DNA of 64,000 nt from Parasponia andersonii (taxonomy: Eukaryota; Streptophyta; Magnoliopsida; Rosales; Cannabaceae): positions 1,061,192 to 1,125,191 of the forward strand of contig JXTB01000031.1 in assembly GCA_002914805.1 (NCBI GenBank), written 5' to 3'. Made by a program: the position numbers and the translations under genes. Positions 20,640 through 32,560 of this stretch are shown piece after piece. Each line of letters starts with the position of its first letter. Position 1 is the stretch's first letter. A model generated the notes under the pieces. That model searched no databases. It saw nothing but the letters and a program-made list of their open reading frames with translations, and was not told the origin of the DNA.

Positions 20640-23038
20640 AGAACATCAGTTTATTTCAAACGTTTACTATGTACCTAACATGAAGAGTAATATCTTGAGT
20701 CTTGACCAACTCTTAGAGAAAAGTTATGATATTCACATGAAAAAAAAAATAGTCTTTCTTTAAGAGACAATAGAAATAAGTTAATCACCAAAGTGCCAAT
20801 GACAAGAAATAGAATATTCTTGTTACAAATTCAAAATGATATAGCAAAATGTCTAAAGGCTTACTACAAAGATTCATCATGGCTTTGGCACCTAAGGTTT
20901 GGACATCTCAATTTTGGCGGCCTAGAATTATTAGCAAAGAAGGTGATAGTTTGAGGTCTGCTCTTCATCAGTCAACCAGACCAATTATGTGAATGATGCT
21001 TATTGGAAAAGTAATTCAGAAGAAGTTTTTCAAGAGATTCGAGTTCCCGAGCCCATAAACGGCTTGAGCTCATACATACCAACGTGTGTGGCCCAATAAG
21101 ACTAAGCTCTCTCGATAAGAGTAACTACTTTCTCCTCTTTATCGATGATTTTTTAAGAAAGACCTGGGTGTATTTCTTGAATGAGAAATCAGAAGTGTTC
21201 AAAAAATTCAAGAAGTTCAAGGCACTTGTTGAAAAGGAAAGTGGTCGAAGTATCAAGGCAATGAGATCTGATAGAGGAGGAGAATTCATATCTTACGAGT
21301 TTCAGAAGTATTATGAAGACAACGGTATCCGCCATCCTTTAACAGTACCAAGATCTCCCCAATAGAATGGTGTCGTAGAAAAAAAGAATAGAACAATCTT
21401 AGACAAACCCAGAAGCATGCTCAAGAGTAAAGGAATGCCAAAGGATTTTTGGAATGAAGCTATAGTTTGTGTAGTTTACCTGTCAAATCGCTCTTCAACA
21501 AGAAGTGTATGGAGAAAGACGCCATAAGAAGCTTGGAGTGGAAGAAAGCCTGGAATCTCTCACCTAAAAGTATTTAAAATCATAGCTTATACTTACGTGC
21601 CTGATGAAAAGAGAACTAAGCTTGATGATAAAAGTGAAAAGTTTGTCTTCATCGGCTACGACTCTAACTCAAAAGGCTACAAACTCTATAATCCAAGTAA
21701 TGGGAAGACTATTATTAGTCATGATATGGAGTTTGACGAAGAAAGTACCTGGGAATAGCACACACAAGAGGGAAATTATGACTTCCTACCATATATTGAA
21801 GAAGAAAGCGAGCAACGAAGAATAGAGTAAGTAAGAGAAGAAATGCAAGAGCCTGTTACTCCACCTACTTCACCAATGGCAAGCACTCATCAAGAAATAA
21901 TACTAAGATCGTCTTCAAGTAGCAGTTCAAGTGAAGGGATACCAAGATTAAGGAGCTTACAAGAGATATATGAGGTGACTGAGAATCAAAATGACTTAAC
22001 TCTCTTTTGCCTCCTTGTTGATTATGAACCATTAAACTTTGATGAAGCTATACAAAATAAAGAGTGGCGAGATGCGATGGATGAAGAAATAAATGCGATC
22101 ACAAAGAATGATACATGGAAGCTTGCTACACTTCCAAAAGAGTACAAAGCAATCGGCGTGAAGTAGGTTTACAAGGCTAAAAAGAATGCTAAAGGAGAAG
22201 TGGAGAGATATAAGGCAAGATTGGTTACGAAGGGATATAGTCAAAGACCCGACATAGACTGTGATGAGGTATTTGCTCTTATGGTACTTCTAGAAATGGT
22301 ATAATTGATCATCTCATTGGCTGCTCAAAATAAATAGAAAATTCATCAAATGGATGTCAAGTCTGCTTTCTTAAATAGAGTCCTTGAAGAGGAAGTCTAT
22401 ATAGAGCAACCATCTGGTTATAAGATTAAGAGACAAGAAGATAAGATCCTAAAGTTGAAGAAGGCCCTTTACGGGTTAAAGCAAGCACTAAGAGCATGGA
22501 ATAGCCACATCGACAAGTACTTCTAAGATAACAACTTCATTAAATGTCCTTATGAGCATGCATTGTATATCAAAGTAAAAGATAGAGATATGTTGATAGT
22601 GTGCCTCTATGTCGATGATCTGATCTTCACGAGGAGTAATCTATCCATGTTCAAAGAGTTTAAGAAGGCAATGACAAAAGAGTTCGAAATGACCGACATC
22701 GGGCTCATGTGTTACTATCTTGGTATAGAAGTGAAGTAAGAAGAATATGGAATTTTCATTTCACAAGAAGGCTATGCCAAGGAGATCATCAAGAAGTACA
22801 AGATGAATGATTGCAAGGCTGTCAATACACTAATCGAATATGGAGTCAAGCTATCAAAGCATGATGAAGGAGAAAAAGTGGATCCAACACTCTACAAGAG
22901 CTTAGTTGGAAGTTTGCACTACCTGACTTGCACAAGACCTGACATTCTCTATGATATAAGCCTGGTTAGTCGATACATGGACTCTCCAATAATCACTCAC
23001 TTGAAAGTTGCCAAAAGAATCTTTCGATATATTAAAGG
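20640..23038 (+). pseudogene. Inner copia pol remnant (protease tail, integrase, RT)
   Basis: It begins inside the protease region and runs through the GAG-pre-integrase zinc region (LWHLRFGHLNFGGLELL, about 20885), the integrase core (LFIDDFLRKTWVYF; SDRGGEFIS near 21270; 21084-21520) and RT (22050-22740, with CLYVDDLIF near 22605). Its RNase H begins at about 22900 (SLVGSLHYLTCTRPDI) and breaks at 23038 at ILRYIKG. There are many stops, for example replacing Trp in GVKWVYKAK. Confidence 0.85.
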
Positions 23039-24681
23039 TGTTGGAATAATGTCCTCTAAAATAGTTTATTATTTAGACATTATAAACAATATTTATTGGA
23101 TTATTTAGTATCTATTTGTTATTAATAAATTCCATGTTATGAATTTTTATTTTATTTATGTTCCATTGATATATATGTGATGTGTATGTTATCTTATGCA
23201 AACATCTTAAAGATTCCAAGATATGAAATGAGTAATAAAGAATTATTCGTGTGATGAATTCATATGTGGGAGACATTATATTCTTTATTTCATTATGTCT
23301 AAATTAAATTATTCATATTCTGCATATTGAAGATGGAATACTTTACTATGCTATAGAATGTTGTATTGTCTATTTAATTAATGAAGTCTCTAATTATCAA
23401 AGTGAGTCTTCGGATAGAAACACTAGTGTGTTATAAGAAAGTTATAACAGTATTGAATAGGACCTAGTAAATTAGAATTTGAGATTAAGTGTCGTAACTC
23501 AAATTTCTAATTTTACTAATCTAGCACTATTGTAGAAGACCTTAATCCTAGTGATTAATGAACTTACTTTCATATGTTTTGTCTTTTTGGGTTACTAAAG
23601 GACTAGTTCTAATTTATGGTTTGAACTCCAATATCTTGGAAGATAAGGTATATGAAATGTGTAGAACTTTTTTTATGATGGACACCATGCATATGATATC
23701 ACTTTGAGTTTTTTCAAGTACTTGGATAATATAAACCAGGGCTCCGATTTTCACTATGTGAATTTGACTGTGTTGGTATAAGCAGATACAAACACTATAG
23801 TCAACTATTATCCATTAGATGAAAAATGGCAACTCAAAGGTAACTATGTACTAGAGGAGTAATACGGTAATTTCATCCTACTAATACAGCATTGGATTGG
23901 GGGTATGTCTACAGGTATAGTATATGCTAAATGGATCAAGCTAATTAATTGTTAATAAGCTTCACAGAAAAATAAATGACATTTAGTCAAAGAATACAAT
24001 ATTGGGCCTATAGTGGTGTGCTTCAATATTAATGGACAAGGTCTAATCATAATTAAGAGTTAATTATAATAGTAGGTATATGGTTCATTGGATCTTGGGC
24101 TTTATGGATCCATCTGGTCCCCTGTCTAACTCAAATTAAAGTCCAATAGTCAGTTGATGATCAGTTGAGCCCAACAAGCCCATTAGAGTTTATTAATCTC
24201 TCTATAGTTAAAAGAAAAATTCTCTAGCAACCCAACACAAATGTTACATGTGAAACACCCCCTTGAGAAGTGAGTGTCACATGCATAACAGAGAGAGAGA
24301 GGGAGAGCAGAAAATCGGCCAACTCTAGGGATTCTATCCTAGTGTTTTTGGTCAACCCAGAGAAATCGTTTAGAGAAGATTGTCTTCTTGTTCGTCTGTG
24401 GATCTCTTTGTTGGGAATCAAGAAGGTGACCACTCATTGGATCAATCAAACGGCTTTTGAGAATAGACGGGAAGACGAGAAGGTTGTGGAGCGAATCCAT
24501 GTATTGTTTTTGTCTAGATCAAGAGTTAATTTATGTTAGATCACGATCTGAAATATTTTGTGAAAAGAAAAATTTTAAACGACCAATTCCGCTGCATTTC
24601 TTGATTTTATGAAACTATAGTGTTCTTGAAAATGATTTTATAAAAATATTTTTCGGAAATTTATTCCAATAAATACTAGCA
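23039..24681 (+). mobile_element. Solo LTR 1 inside inner copia
   Basis: A 1643-bp block beginning TGTTGGAATAATGTCC and ending ACTAGCA. It is flanked by AAAGG (23034-23038) and AAAGA (24682-24686), a 5-bp duplication with one change. Copia sequence reads ATATTAAAGG before it and AAAGATACAACTAATTTTGGC after it, as in the undisturbed sister element at about 55641-55670. The TGTTGGAATAATG start recalls Angela-type copia LTRs; strand is assumed from that. No coding or primer site. Confidence 0.75.
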
Positions 24682-24706
24682 AAAGATACAACTAATTTTG
24701 GCTTAC

Positions 24707-26144
24707 TGATGTGAATACAAAATATCATGTTTTTCTCCTTTAATGTTTTGTCTTTTATACTTATTTGGTGCCTAAATGTACTCATTATTCTTATATTTTG
24801 ATTTAGGATGCAAATGGAGGAGTTAAATGAAAACAGAGCTAATTGGGCGATTTTTGACAGTTTCGGCATTGCATCGTAATATGGGTGTAGCTCTCTCATT
24901 CGGGCTCCAATTGAGATGATTCAAGATGCTATGAAAAGATAAGAAAATCATCTACAACTTTCATGTTTTGCGTTTTGAGAGATACCGGCTGTGTCAGGGT
25001 CGAAATTGGGCTTGAAGATTCTGTACCTGCACTGTTGACGTTCTGGAACGTTTTTCTTTTTGCAAGTCTAATACACAGATTTGACACGGTTTATTTTCGG
25101 AAGTTTCTAGATCTGGTGCACGAAAATTACAGCTGGAATCACCACTTTCCTATTTACATTAAGATTTTATTTTATCTTTCTTAATTATTCAGATTTGAAC
25201 ATTGTTACTTTAGGATAATTTTTGGCATATATTTTTTAGGAGATTTCGTAGGCTTCTAATAGGTCAATTAACGTGTATAAAAGGAGGAGATATCATCAGA
25301 CTTGGGACACGCCTCTCTCATCTCTTCTCTTATTTCTTTCCTTCGAGTTTTCATCATGGCCCTGCGTGGCTAAACTTTTATAGTTGGTCAAAGGAAACAG
25401 AAGCCTCGGAATCAATAAAACTGTGAGATCAAATTTATTGTTTAATTTATGCTTTGTGTATTGGATGTTCTTCAGTCCTTATTTTTATAATTGTTTCGTT
25501 TAATTACTAGGAGGCCTACTAGTTTATTATTCGTTGCAATATACTGCTGGGTTGGAAATCAAATCCGAAATTGTTTGATCCCTTTAATTTGTGAAGCAAT
25601 TAAGATTTAATGATTTGCTGCGTTAGAAATTATTAGATCTTAGGAAGAACGTTCGACTAAATTAAATACAACCGCTTGTGTTTGTGTTGTTTAGTTTCAT
25701 CGATCTCTCTAATTCTTAAAACTGCTACTAAATTAAATCTTTAACGCTTGTCTTGGGTTATTTAGTAGTTAGGATTAATTAGGTCACTTGTTTTCTAATT
25801 AACTATGACTAAGGAGAGATAGGAATATGATTCTAACGGTGAATATTCAAAGTATGAATTGATATATATACTTGTATTGATGATCAGTTATTAAATTCCG
25901 ACGGTGGATGTTGACTTAGACCAAAGTTTGTTCTTTTGATTGAATTCGATATTTTAATTTAAATTGTTCCTTAGTTGTTTTTCTTAAAATTGTTTTCATT
26001 AAATTTAAAACCATTTTTCCCATTCTCGTTCATGTAGCATAAAACCAGACTAGATACTCTCTGTGGGAACGATCCTTACTCGCACTACTACATATATTTT
26101 TAGAAGTATAGGTTTTATTTTTGGTTGCCTGCGACAGCACTCCA
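24707..26144. mobile_element. Solo LTR 2 inside inner copia
   Basis: A 1438-bp block beginning TGATGTGAATACAAAA and ending CAGCACTCCA, flanked by a perfect CTTAC duplication (24702-24706 and 26145-26149). The sister copia reads GGCTTACAATATTCATC with no interruption. Near the right end it has CTCTGTGGGAACGATCC, a phrase common at the ends of large plant gypsy LTRs (recalled, not searched). Only 25 bp of copia separates it from solo LTR 1. Confidence 0.8.
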
Positions 26145-26651
26145 CTTACGATATTCATTATCTAATAACTATAATTTTGTGAGTTATAGTGACAGTGATT
26201 AAAGTGGAGACTTAGATGATCAAAAGAGTACAAGTGGTTTTATATTCTTCATGAGAGATACTGCTTTTACATGGATGTCTAAGAAGCAACCAATTATCAT
26301 ACTTTCAAGTTGTGAAGCAGAGTATATTGCAGCTATATCATGTGTCTGTTATGCGATTTGGTTAAGAAACTTATTGAATAAACTATGATTCTGCAGAATG
26401 AATCCATTGAGATCTATATTGATAATAAATCAGTAATTTCTTTGGCAAAAAATCTCGTCTTCCATGATAGAAGCAAGCACATCGATACCTGCTATCATTA
26501 TATAAGGGAATGTGGTGCAAGAAAGGATGTGCAACGGAAGTATGTGAAGACTCAACACCTAATGACAGATATTTTCACTAAACAACTCAAGCATGAAGAT
26601 TTTCTTAAGTTAAGAAATTTACTTGGTGTCACAAATCAAGTTTAAGGGGGG
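26145..26651 (+). pseudogene. Inner copia RNase H, 3' part, and polypurine tract
   Basis: It resumes the RNase H reading (DYSDSD-like, then STSGFIFF, CEAEYIAAIS, DNKSVISLAKN, DRSKHIDTCYHYIRE, TDIFTKQLKHEDF) and ends in the AAGGGGGG tract before the 3' LTR. Confidence 0.85.
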
Positions 26652-27003
26652 TGTTAGAAATAAACTTCTTTGTGACCCATTGGGCTATAGTTTAGTTATT
26701 TGGGCTTGTGTTGTGAGTTAAGATTGTTTTGATGTATATGTATCTAATATCTCATAGTTTAATATCCAAGTTTCTAGAGTATTCTTGTATTTGCTAGATT
26801 GTATAATTAATTAGGTAGTTAGAGGTTACATGGAGCATCTAGAATCATCCTTGGAGTAGTGTAAATAGAGTGCTCCTCCCCCTATTTTGTATCAAGCAAA
26901 AGAGAAACAATTTAAGTAGTAATACAAGTTCTTCTCTTCCACCAAAATTCTCTCCAGTTTCTTCCTTAGCCTTTCTAGCCTTAAAAATCTCCTATTTCCA
27001 ACA
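26652..27003 (+). repeat. 3' LTR of inner copia
   Basis: It runs from TGTTAGAAATAAACTTC to TTTCCAACA and is closely similar to the 5' LTR at 19895-20242, which ends in a mutated TTCTAATA. Confidence 0.85.
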
Positions 27004-30000
27004 TTTTCCTCATCTCCATTCTAAACGACCCTCTGCTAATCATGTCAACATATCCTCTTCTGCTCAAAATTCATGGATGGTCGATTCTGAGGCTTCTCAT
27101 CATGTTACTTCTCAAATGTCAAACCTGTCTCTACATCAACCTTATGAGGACCCTGATGACATTCAAATTGGTGATGGTTCATGTTAACAAATCACTCATA
27201 CTGGATCTGTCTCTTTTTCTCCTTCCTTCAATTTGTCAAATGTTTATGTGTACCCTCAATTAAACAAAATTTAATATCTGTTTCAAAATTCTGTCGATCT
27301 AACCACACTTCTATTGAATTTTTTCCCTCCTATTTTGTTGTCAAGGATTTGTGTACGAGAGCTCCACTACTCCGCGGAAAGAATCGGCATGATCTCTATG
27401 AATGGCCGACTGTAGAAAATGGATATCGTAGCCCGGTTGTGGCTCTCTCTACTGGCGTCACGGTTTCTACCTCTCCTGTAATTTGGCATGGACGTCTTGG
27501 TCATCCATCTTTAAAAATATTAAAATCTCTTGTTATCTCTAATGTAGTGCCAATTTCTTCATCTATTTCTTCGAACTTTATATGTGAATCATGTTTTTGT
27601 AATTAAAGCCAACGTTTACCATTTGGCGAGTCTACTTTAGAAAGTCGTGGGCCTCTTGACTTAATTTATACCGATGTTTGGGGACCCTCTCCTGTTCAAT
27701 CAGTTGATGGTTTTTCTTATTAAGCAATTTTTGTTGATCATTTTACTAAATATATTTGGCTCTATCCTTTACGTTTAAAATCTGATGTGTTCACTATTTT
27801 TCGTCAATATAAAAGCTGTTGTTGAAAATTTTTTTCAACGGTCAGTTATCTTTGTTTACTCAGATGGTGGTGGCGAATATACTGCTTTAAAACATTTTCT
27901 TAGCACAATGGGTATTCAACATCTTAAAACACCACCTCATACACCTCATACACCCCAACACATAGTTGGTGGCATATTTAATTAATCGTCTTCCCACTCC
28001 TATACTTAATTTCTTTTCTCCTTATGAAAAATTATTTAATCAGAAACCGAATTATAATAAATTAAAAGTTTTTGGTTGTCTATGCTTTCCCTGGTTAAAA
28101 CCATATAACTCCAATAAACTTGAACTTAAATCTTCTCCATATATTTAACTTGGTTATTCTCTTAACCAAAGTGCATATTTTTGTTTGGATATTACAACAA
28201 ATAAAGTTTACACATCTCGTCATATTTGGTTTGTTGAAACTGAATTTCCTTTGTCAAAATCTTCTTCCCTTGAATTTTTCGACTTCTTTTCTATTACAAA
28301 TGCTTGGAACTTACCTATCACTTCTTTTCCTTCTTAAACCATGTCCTTGCCTACTGTTGTGCCACAACTACCTGTAGAGACAATCACGACCGCTCCCTTG
28401 CATACTCTACCATGACCATTCACAGCTTCATCTCCGCTTCTCTCTGCTGGATCAGATACTTCCACACATAATCTTTTCCCTTCTACTAACATTTCATCCT
28501 CACTTCCCATCTCTATTTCTCCTGTTGCAGATTACTTTCTCATCACAACTTCCAGTCTCTTCTATACAAACCAATTCACCTTCATCCGCTCCGAAGCCTT
28601 CTTCTCATCCCATGACAACGAGATCTAAAAACAACATATTCATGCCCAAACGTCTCTATCAAACAACCACCAACCATCCTCTCCCAGACCGTGTTGGACC
28701 CACATGTGTTACACAAGCCACTAAAAGTGTTGAATGGCGGCAAGCTATGTCTAATGAGCTTACAGCACTTCTTCTAAACGGAACACGTGAACTCGTTCCT
28801 CCTTCACCTACTCAAAATGTTGTTGGTTGTGAATGGGTTTTCCGAATTAAACGTCACCCTGATGGCTCCATTTCTAAGTATAAAGCTCATCTTATTGCCA
28901 AGGGATTTCATCAATGTCCTGGTGTCGATTTTCATGATACTTTTAGTCTAGTTGTTAAGCCAATAACTATTCGCCTTATTCTTAACATCTCCTTATCCAA
29001 TTATTGGTCTCTACATCAATTGGACGTCAATAATGCTTTTCTTTATGGAACAATATCTGAAGAAATTTTTATGTAGCAGTGCTAGACTTCGTTAATCATA
29101 ACAATTTTAACTATGTTTGCAAACTGAGAAAAGCAATTTGTGGTCTAAAATATGCTCCTCGAGCTTGGTATACTAAACTCAAAGAATTTCTTTTTATCAT
29201 AAAGATTTGTTAACTCTCGCAGTTATACTTCCCTTTTCATTTATCATAGAAATATTATTAATCTTAATTTTTTGGTCTTTGTAGATGATTTGATTTTCAC
29301 TGGCAATGATGACGCATTTCTCACTCAATTCTTGCAAGCACTGGCTACTCCTTTTTCTATCAAGGACCTTGGTAATCTTCACTATTTTCTTGGTATTGAA
29401 GTTTTGCCAATAAAATCCGGACTATTATTGACTCAACATAAGTATATTCGTGACTTATTAGACCGAACCTATATGATTGGTGCTAAAGAGTGCACCACAC
29501 CTATGTGCTCTATCCAGTCTCTTCAGCTAAATGATGGCTCTCTGCCAGCAAATGCATCCAAGTTTCGCCATCGCCATGTAGTTGGAGCTCTTCAATATTT
29601 GTCACTCGGCTTGACGTGTCTTAGGCAGTCAATAAATTAGCACAATTCATATACACTCTCCTACCGAAACTCATTGGTCTGTAGCAAAACAAATTTTACG
29701 TTATTTGAAATATACCATACACCATGGTCTCTTTCTCAAACATAATCAACAGATGTGCGTCACTGCCTTTACCGATGCCGATTGGGTAGACAATCGTAAT
29801 GATCGGTCATCTACTTCTGCGTACATCATCTATCTTGGTCGCAATGCCATTTTATAGTATTCCAAGAAGCAAAAGTCCATTGCCCGTTCTTCTACGGAAG
29901 CAGAATATCAGGCTCTTGTATCTTGTGCTGCTGAAGTGCTTTGAGTTAAAAATTTACTTGGTGAATTACAAGTTCCTTGTTTATCAGCTCCATAGATTTT

Positions 30001-30243
30001 TTGTGATAATATTGGTGCAACATATCTTTCGGTTAATCCTATATTTCACTCACGTATGAAGCATATCTCCATTGACTATCATTTTGTTCGTGATCACGTG
30101 GTTCGAGGGTCCTTTACCATATCTCACATATCCTCTAAAGATCAACTATCTGATGCTCTTATAAAACCCCTTCATTCTCTCATATTTCGTCAATTATGTT
30201 CCAAGATCGATATCTCCAATAGGAGCACAGTCTTGCGGGGGCG
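27004..30243 (+). pseudogene. Outer copia pol remnant
   Basis: Protease: MVDSEASHHVTSQ at about 27075-27115, where the active-site Gly is Glu. GAG-pre-integrase: WHGRLGHPSLKI at 27484. Integrase core: TDVWGPSPVQSVDGF near 27670, with a deletion near 27955 removing the following conserved part. RT: WVFRIKRHPDGSI and LDVNNAFLYG at 28730-29070, then VFVDDLIFTGND at 29272. RNase H: FTDADWVDNRNDRS near 29770, STEAEYQALVS near 29890, SRMKHISIDYHFVRD near 30050, then SDALIKPL. Frameshifts and stops are frequent. Confidence 0.85.
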
Positions 30244-30418
30244 TGTTAGCGAGTCTTTGGTCACACATATTTCTCTAGTTTGTGGTTTCTGTAGTTTTTG
30301 TATTATAAAATATATTATATCTACTTCATGTTTTAGGACTATATATATATATATATATACCATTTAATTTGAATTTAATAAATCAAAGAGTTTATATTCA
30401 GATCAATATTTTTATTTA
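30244..30418 (+). repeat. 3' LTR of outer copia (shortened)
   Basis: It starts TGTTAGCGAGTC and ends TTTATTTA just before CTACT. At 175 bp it lacks about 100 bp present in the 5' LTR. Confidence 0.8.
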
Positions 30419-30423
30419 CTACT

Positions 30424-31064
30424 CACCTTACCCGATGATCGACTCCGGAAGCGATGACAAATGGGTCCAGGGAGAAGGCTGCAAAACTTGCTTCGAAATC
30501 AAAGGCAAGAGCTCCAATTTCCAAGGCTCCCCCACCTTTCGCTACCTTCCCTGCGACTACCAGCTTTGCGTCCCGAAACTATGCCAAAGCGGACACTGCG
30601 TCTACGACATCAGGTATCTCGGAAGCACCGCCTTCGATGGTGTCGTTTCAAGTGACACCTTCTCTTTTGCAACCGACTACATAAGCATCCCAAATGTTGT
30701 TTTTGTTTGCGGCTTCGAGAGTAAGAATATCAACTTCGGGGAATACAGAGGTCCCAACAATATCATAGCCGAGGTTTTCGGTTTGGGGTATGGAAAACGG
30801 TCGATACTTAGGCAGTTAGACTCTCAAACCAACGACCTTTCCTCATACTGCTTACCCTCCTGAACGACACCGCTTAATACCTCTACGTACTTGCATTTCG
30901 GAAACGACGCAAAAATAGTAGGGGAGGCTCAAAGAGGAGTGCAGAAAGTGAGAATGTTGACTGGGATAGATAGGTATATGGTAACCTTGGTTGACATTAG
31001 TGTGAATGGAAAACGACTGCGTTTGAATCCAGGGATAAATTGGGTATTGACTCGGGGGCCGCGT
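30424..31064 (+). pseudogene. Aspartic protease copy C, continuation
   Basis: The reading resumes SPYPMIDSGSDDKWVQ directly after the target duplication. It covers the Cys-rich insert (GEGCKTC, LPCDYQLCVPKLCQSGHC), the flap region (VYDIRYLGST), FGLGYGKRSILRQL and LNTSTYLHFGNDAK. There is a Trp-to-stop change at 30861-30863 and a frameshift after LRLNPG. Near the end the shifted frame shows the second catalytic motif (IDSGAA), cut at 31065 by a gypsy LTR. The C-terminal 120 or so residues are absent. Confidence 0.9.
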
Positions 31065-32560
31065 GTAAAATCCTAAATTTATATAACAGTAATTAAGTAA
31101 TTTTAATTTAAGGGGATTTTAGTAATGCCTCATTTTTGAATTAATTAAATAAAGTCTAGGTGCATTTGGGGCAAAAGTGAAAAAGAAATTACAAACCGGA
31201 GACAAAAGTGTAATTAAAGAGGGACTAAAGTGAAAGAGTCTTTTTAAAATTCGTAGCTAAAGTGGAATTTCAGAAACTTTTTCAGTCAAACCAGATTACG
31301 CCACATGTCCCACTACTGCAGTTTCTGAAAATTGTATATAAATCCCCCAAATTCTTCTTCTTCTTCACTGAGGCCCTCCCAAGCACATCATTGGTTACTA
31401 TTCATTCGTCGCTCCTCCAGCTGTCGCCGTCCAGTTTTGCCACCTCTTGCCAAATAAAAAGCGGTCCGAACGTCGCGTCATCGGATTGGATTTTTGGCCG
31501 CCGTTTCCTCCTCCGACGTCCGATCAACTCACCATCACCACCGTTGAACTCGTCTCGACTCCAGCTTTCATTTCCGACCACTCTCGGTCTCTAACTTGGC
31601 TCCGGTGAGAAGTTGACTATTATAGTAATTTTATAATATTAAATTTTGTGGTATTTTTGTAATTATTTTGGAATTAAGTTATTTATCCCGACAAAATTTT
31701 TCCACATGGAAGAGGAGATTGAAACATGAAATCTCATGATTTTGAAGTGTTGAAATGGTAACCGGAAGATCGTTAATTATCGAAATGAAATGTAACATTT
31801 TTCTAATTATTTTCCAAATATGGTATTTTTATAATTTTCGGATTTTTGAGCTTATTTAATGCTCAGGACCTCGAAACTGAGTTCTGACTTCGAATTTGGA
31901 CTCAGTGAGGTTGGGACATGAATTCTAATATAAAATACTACTATTTTCTAAAGTGGCATGAAAATCAAGAAAATAGCTCGTGAATAGCACTGTTTTGCGT
32001 GCCACGAGCCGGTCCCGCATCGAAACCCATTTTCGACAAATTGTATGTCAAACCCAATATTTTTTGGTGTTCTGAATTCAATGGTGACCTCTGTTTCTCA
32101 ATCTGAGGCTCCGTTTGAAAAGTCAACTTTTCAAGTGAACGTGACGAGATCCGAGAACGACTATCTGAACAACGAAGTGATCAATTGAGGATATTTCTTG
32201 TGCCGTTAGCTCAACATAACTACTATCTCGAGGTAGGGATTCAATTACCAGATTTTATACATGTTTTAATTTGAAAATTTTTATTATAACTATTTTTGTG
32301 AAAAATCGTGAATAAATGATATTCTGGTAAATTGCTAAAAATTATCGGATTCTGTTGGGATTGAACTGTATGAATTTTATACATATTTTTATATTATGAC
32401 TATGGGGTAAAACAGTGGTGTGTTGCCCATGTATAGTAAATCCCACAATAATCCCAAGTTGAATCTTAAATTATTGTTTGGTTATGTATTGTATGGTTAT
32501 TATGCATATTTTGTTACATATTGTACATACTATAGGATCACACATGAAATACATATTAGG
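31065..32560 (+). mobile_element. Plus-strand Ty3/gypsy LTR fragment ending protease copy C
   Basis: It begins TGTAAAATCCTAAATT right after the IDSGAA codons of copy C. Around 32225-32260 it has GAGGTAGGGATTCAATTACC, matching the reverse complement of the same landmark in the LTRs at 1407-3558 and 35675-37741, so it is a related LTR in the opposite orientation. It stops near 32560 where minus-strand RNase H sequence begins, so its right end is missing. Confidence 0.75.

Larger units (their letters stand above)
19895..27003 (+). mobile_element. Inner Ty1/copia element nested in outer copia gag-pol
   Basis: The element has two ~350-bp LTRs (19895-20242 and 26652-27003) starting TGTTAGAAATAAA, primer site TGGTATCAGAGTG at 20246-20258, and polypurine tract AAGGGGGG at 26644-26651. 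The outer element reading passes from KCYKLF before it to HLHSKRPS after it. The target was a T run, so the duplication cannot be phased. Compared with the sister element at 51302-56530 it lacks all of gag and the start of protease (deletion at about 20640). It is split by two solo LTRs. Confidence 0.9.
18678..30418 (+). mobile_element. Outer Ty1/copia element inserted in protease copy C
   Basis: An 11.7-kb block flanked by CTACT at 18673-18677 and 30419-30423, exactly the sequence found once at this site in copy B (AACTACTCACC). It has a 278-bp 5' LTR, primer site TGGTATCAAGGCCC at 18956-18969, gag, protease, integrase, RT and RNase H, a polypurine-like GCGGGGG before the 3' LTR, and a 3' LTR shortened by an internal deletion. 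Its gag-pol is interrupted by a second copia element. LTRs start TGTTAG. Gag of the UBN2 type suggests an Ale/Retrofit-like lineage (inference). Confidence 0.9.

Noticed and set aside
24270-25184. Small ORFs of 73-94 codons
   Set aside because: They lie within the two solo LTRs nested in the inner copia and have no recognisable domain.
31262-31594. 110-codon ORF starting MEFQKLFQSNQ
   Set aside because: It falls in the non-coding plus-strand gypsy LTR fragment at 31065-32560 and resembles no protein I know.
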